Below, piece after piece: positions 63,779 through 64,000 of a stretch of DNA of 64,000 nt. Positions within the stretch are counted from its first letter, which is position 1, and the number at the start of each line of letters is the position of its first letter. The stretch spans positions 1,240,001 to 1,304,000 of the forward strand of contig NZ_CP053840.1 in NCBI RefSeq assembly GCF_013201665.1, in the 5' to 3' direction. The notes beneath the pieces were generated by a model, which was not told where the DNA came from, searched no databases, and saw only the letters and a program-made list of their open reading frames with translations. The position numbers and the translations under genes are program-made. Source of the DNA: Arcobacter venerupis (GTDB lineage Bacteria > Campylobacterota > Campylobacteria > Campylobacterales > Arcobacteraceae).

Positions 63779-64000
63779 AAAACAAATAAAAATAGATACA
63801 TAAAAACTCCCATAATAGAGCTAATAGTTAAAGCAAAAAATATTGCTTTTCCTATTTTTTTATGTTTTGTTCCATCAAGTAAGTGGTTTTTATAATCTTT
63901 ATATGATGAGATAAATAAAAACAACCAACCACCAACAGCGGCAATAGCTATTAAAATATGAATAGTTAAAAATACAAGCATAAAATCAAAAGAGATATTA
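63775..64000 (-). CDS. DUF420-like membrane protein, C-terminal part (5' cut by window edge)
   Basis: The minus-strand frame is open to the right edge of the window, so the visible 75 residues are a C-terminal fragment. It has two or more hydrophobic helices, with TKHKKIGKAIFFALTISSIMGVFMYLFLF, where the conserved His before GK matches DUF420-family proteins. Family assignment is tentative. It is convergent with PhzF and overlaps its stop codon. Confidence 0.6.
   Translation of the reverse strand, partial: NISFDFMLVFLTIHILIAIAAVGGWLFLFISSYKDYKNHLLDGTKHKKIGKAIFFALTISSIMGVFMYLFLFVF

Noticed and set aside
1-64000. tRNA, rRNA, insertion sequences or CRISPR arrays
   Set aside because: None was recognised by eye on either strand; no transposase motifs or regular spacer arrays are present.

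Overview
The window is AT-rich chromosomal DNA with short intergenic gaps, AAGGA-type ribosome binding sites and gene families typical of Campylobacterota. An Arcobacter-like member (Arcobacteraceae) fits best: AcnB, a HydABCDE-type hydrogenase, HWRQPLN-type histidine kinases, MbfA-like ferritin/VIT1 fusion and many small transporters. That assignment rests on gene content and protein wording alone, because there is no rRNA or tRNA in the window. It is an inference.

Layout. Positions 1-9000 hold the 3' end of acnB, a YitT protein, a dicarboxylate/amino acid symporter, and a minus-strand block: an EamA exporter, a 2-hydroxyacid dehydrogenase, a GNAT acetyltransferase, a Crp/Fnr regulator, MarC, an AraC regulator and a LysE exporter, followed by a decayed LysE remnant. 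Positions 9-15.3 kb carry a TlpA-like redoxin, a pentapeptide-repeat protein, a 1228-residue CheB-CheR-PAS-PAS-kinase and an unrecognised protein with an RTX-associated type of C-terminus. Positions 15.3-20.6 kb hold znuABC behind two 7-1-7 operators, an EthD protein, a DHCW-type cupin, a small membrane protein and a disulfide oxidoreductase. A diguanylate cyclase follows.

Positions 22.2-44.3 kb form a large [NiFe]-hydrogenase locus. It contains a TetR regulator that appears to start at AUU, a cytosolic group-2-like hydrogenase pair, the Tat-exported hydABC respiratory hydrogenase, and hydD-hydE. After DUF389 and MbfA genes and a minus-strand siderophore/iron-uptake island (TonB receptor, DUF3649, PepSY, AraC/PchR-like) comes a second hydD-hydE-like pair followed by hypF. 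Both small subunits have Asn where the second Cys of the proximal-cluster motif is expected. HydE and its paralogue look like HypF-derived proteins, and both protease/hydE pairs overlap by exactly 17 bases. hypA-E are not in the window.

Positions 44.6-64 kb are mostly housekeeping and accessory genes: a second TonB receptor, a haem-binding protein, a cupin, two convergent universal stress proteins around a perfect 17-bp palindrome, a CPA1 antiporter, thioredoxin 2, DUF3010, a YoeB toxin-antitoxin pair, thiI, an M15 peptidase, DUF2214, a Na+/H+ antiporter, DUF3465, DUF945, a hydrolase, a DinB/DUF1569-like protein, PhzF, and the 3' end of a DUF420-like gene at the right edge.
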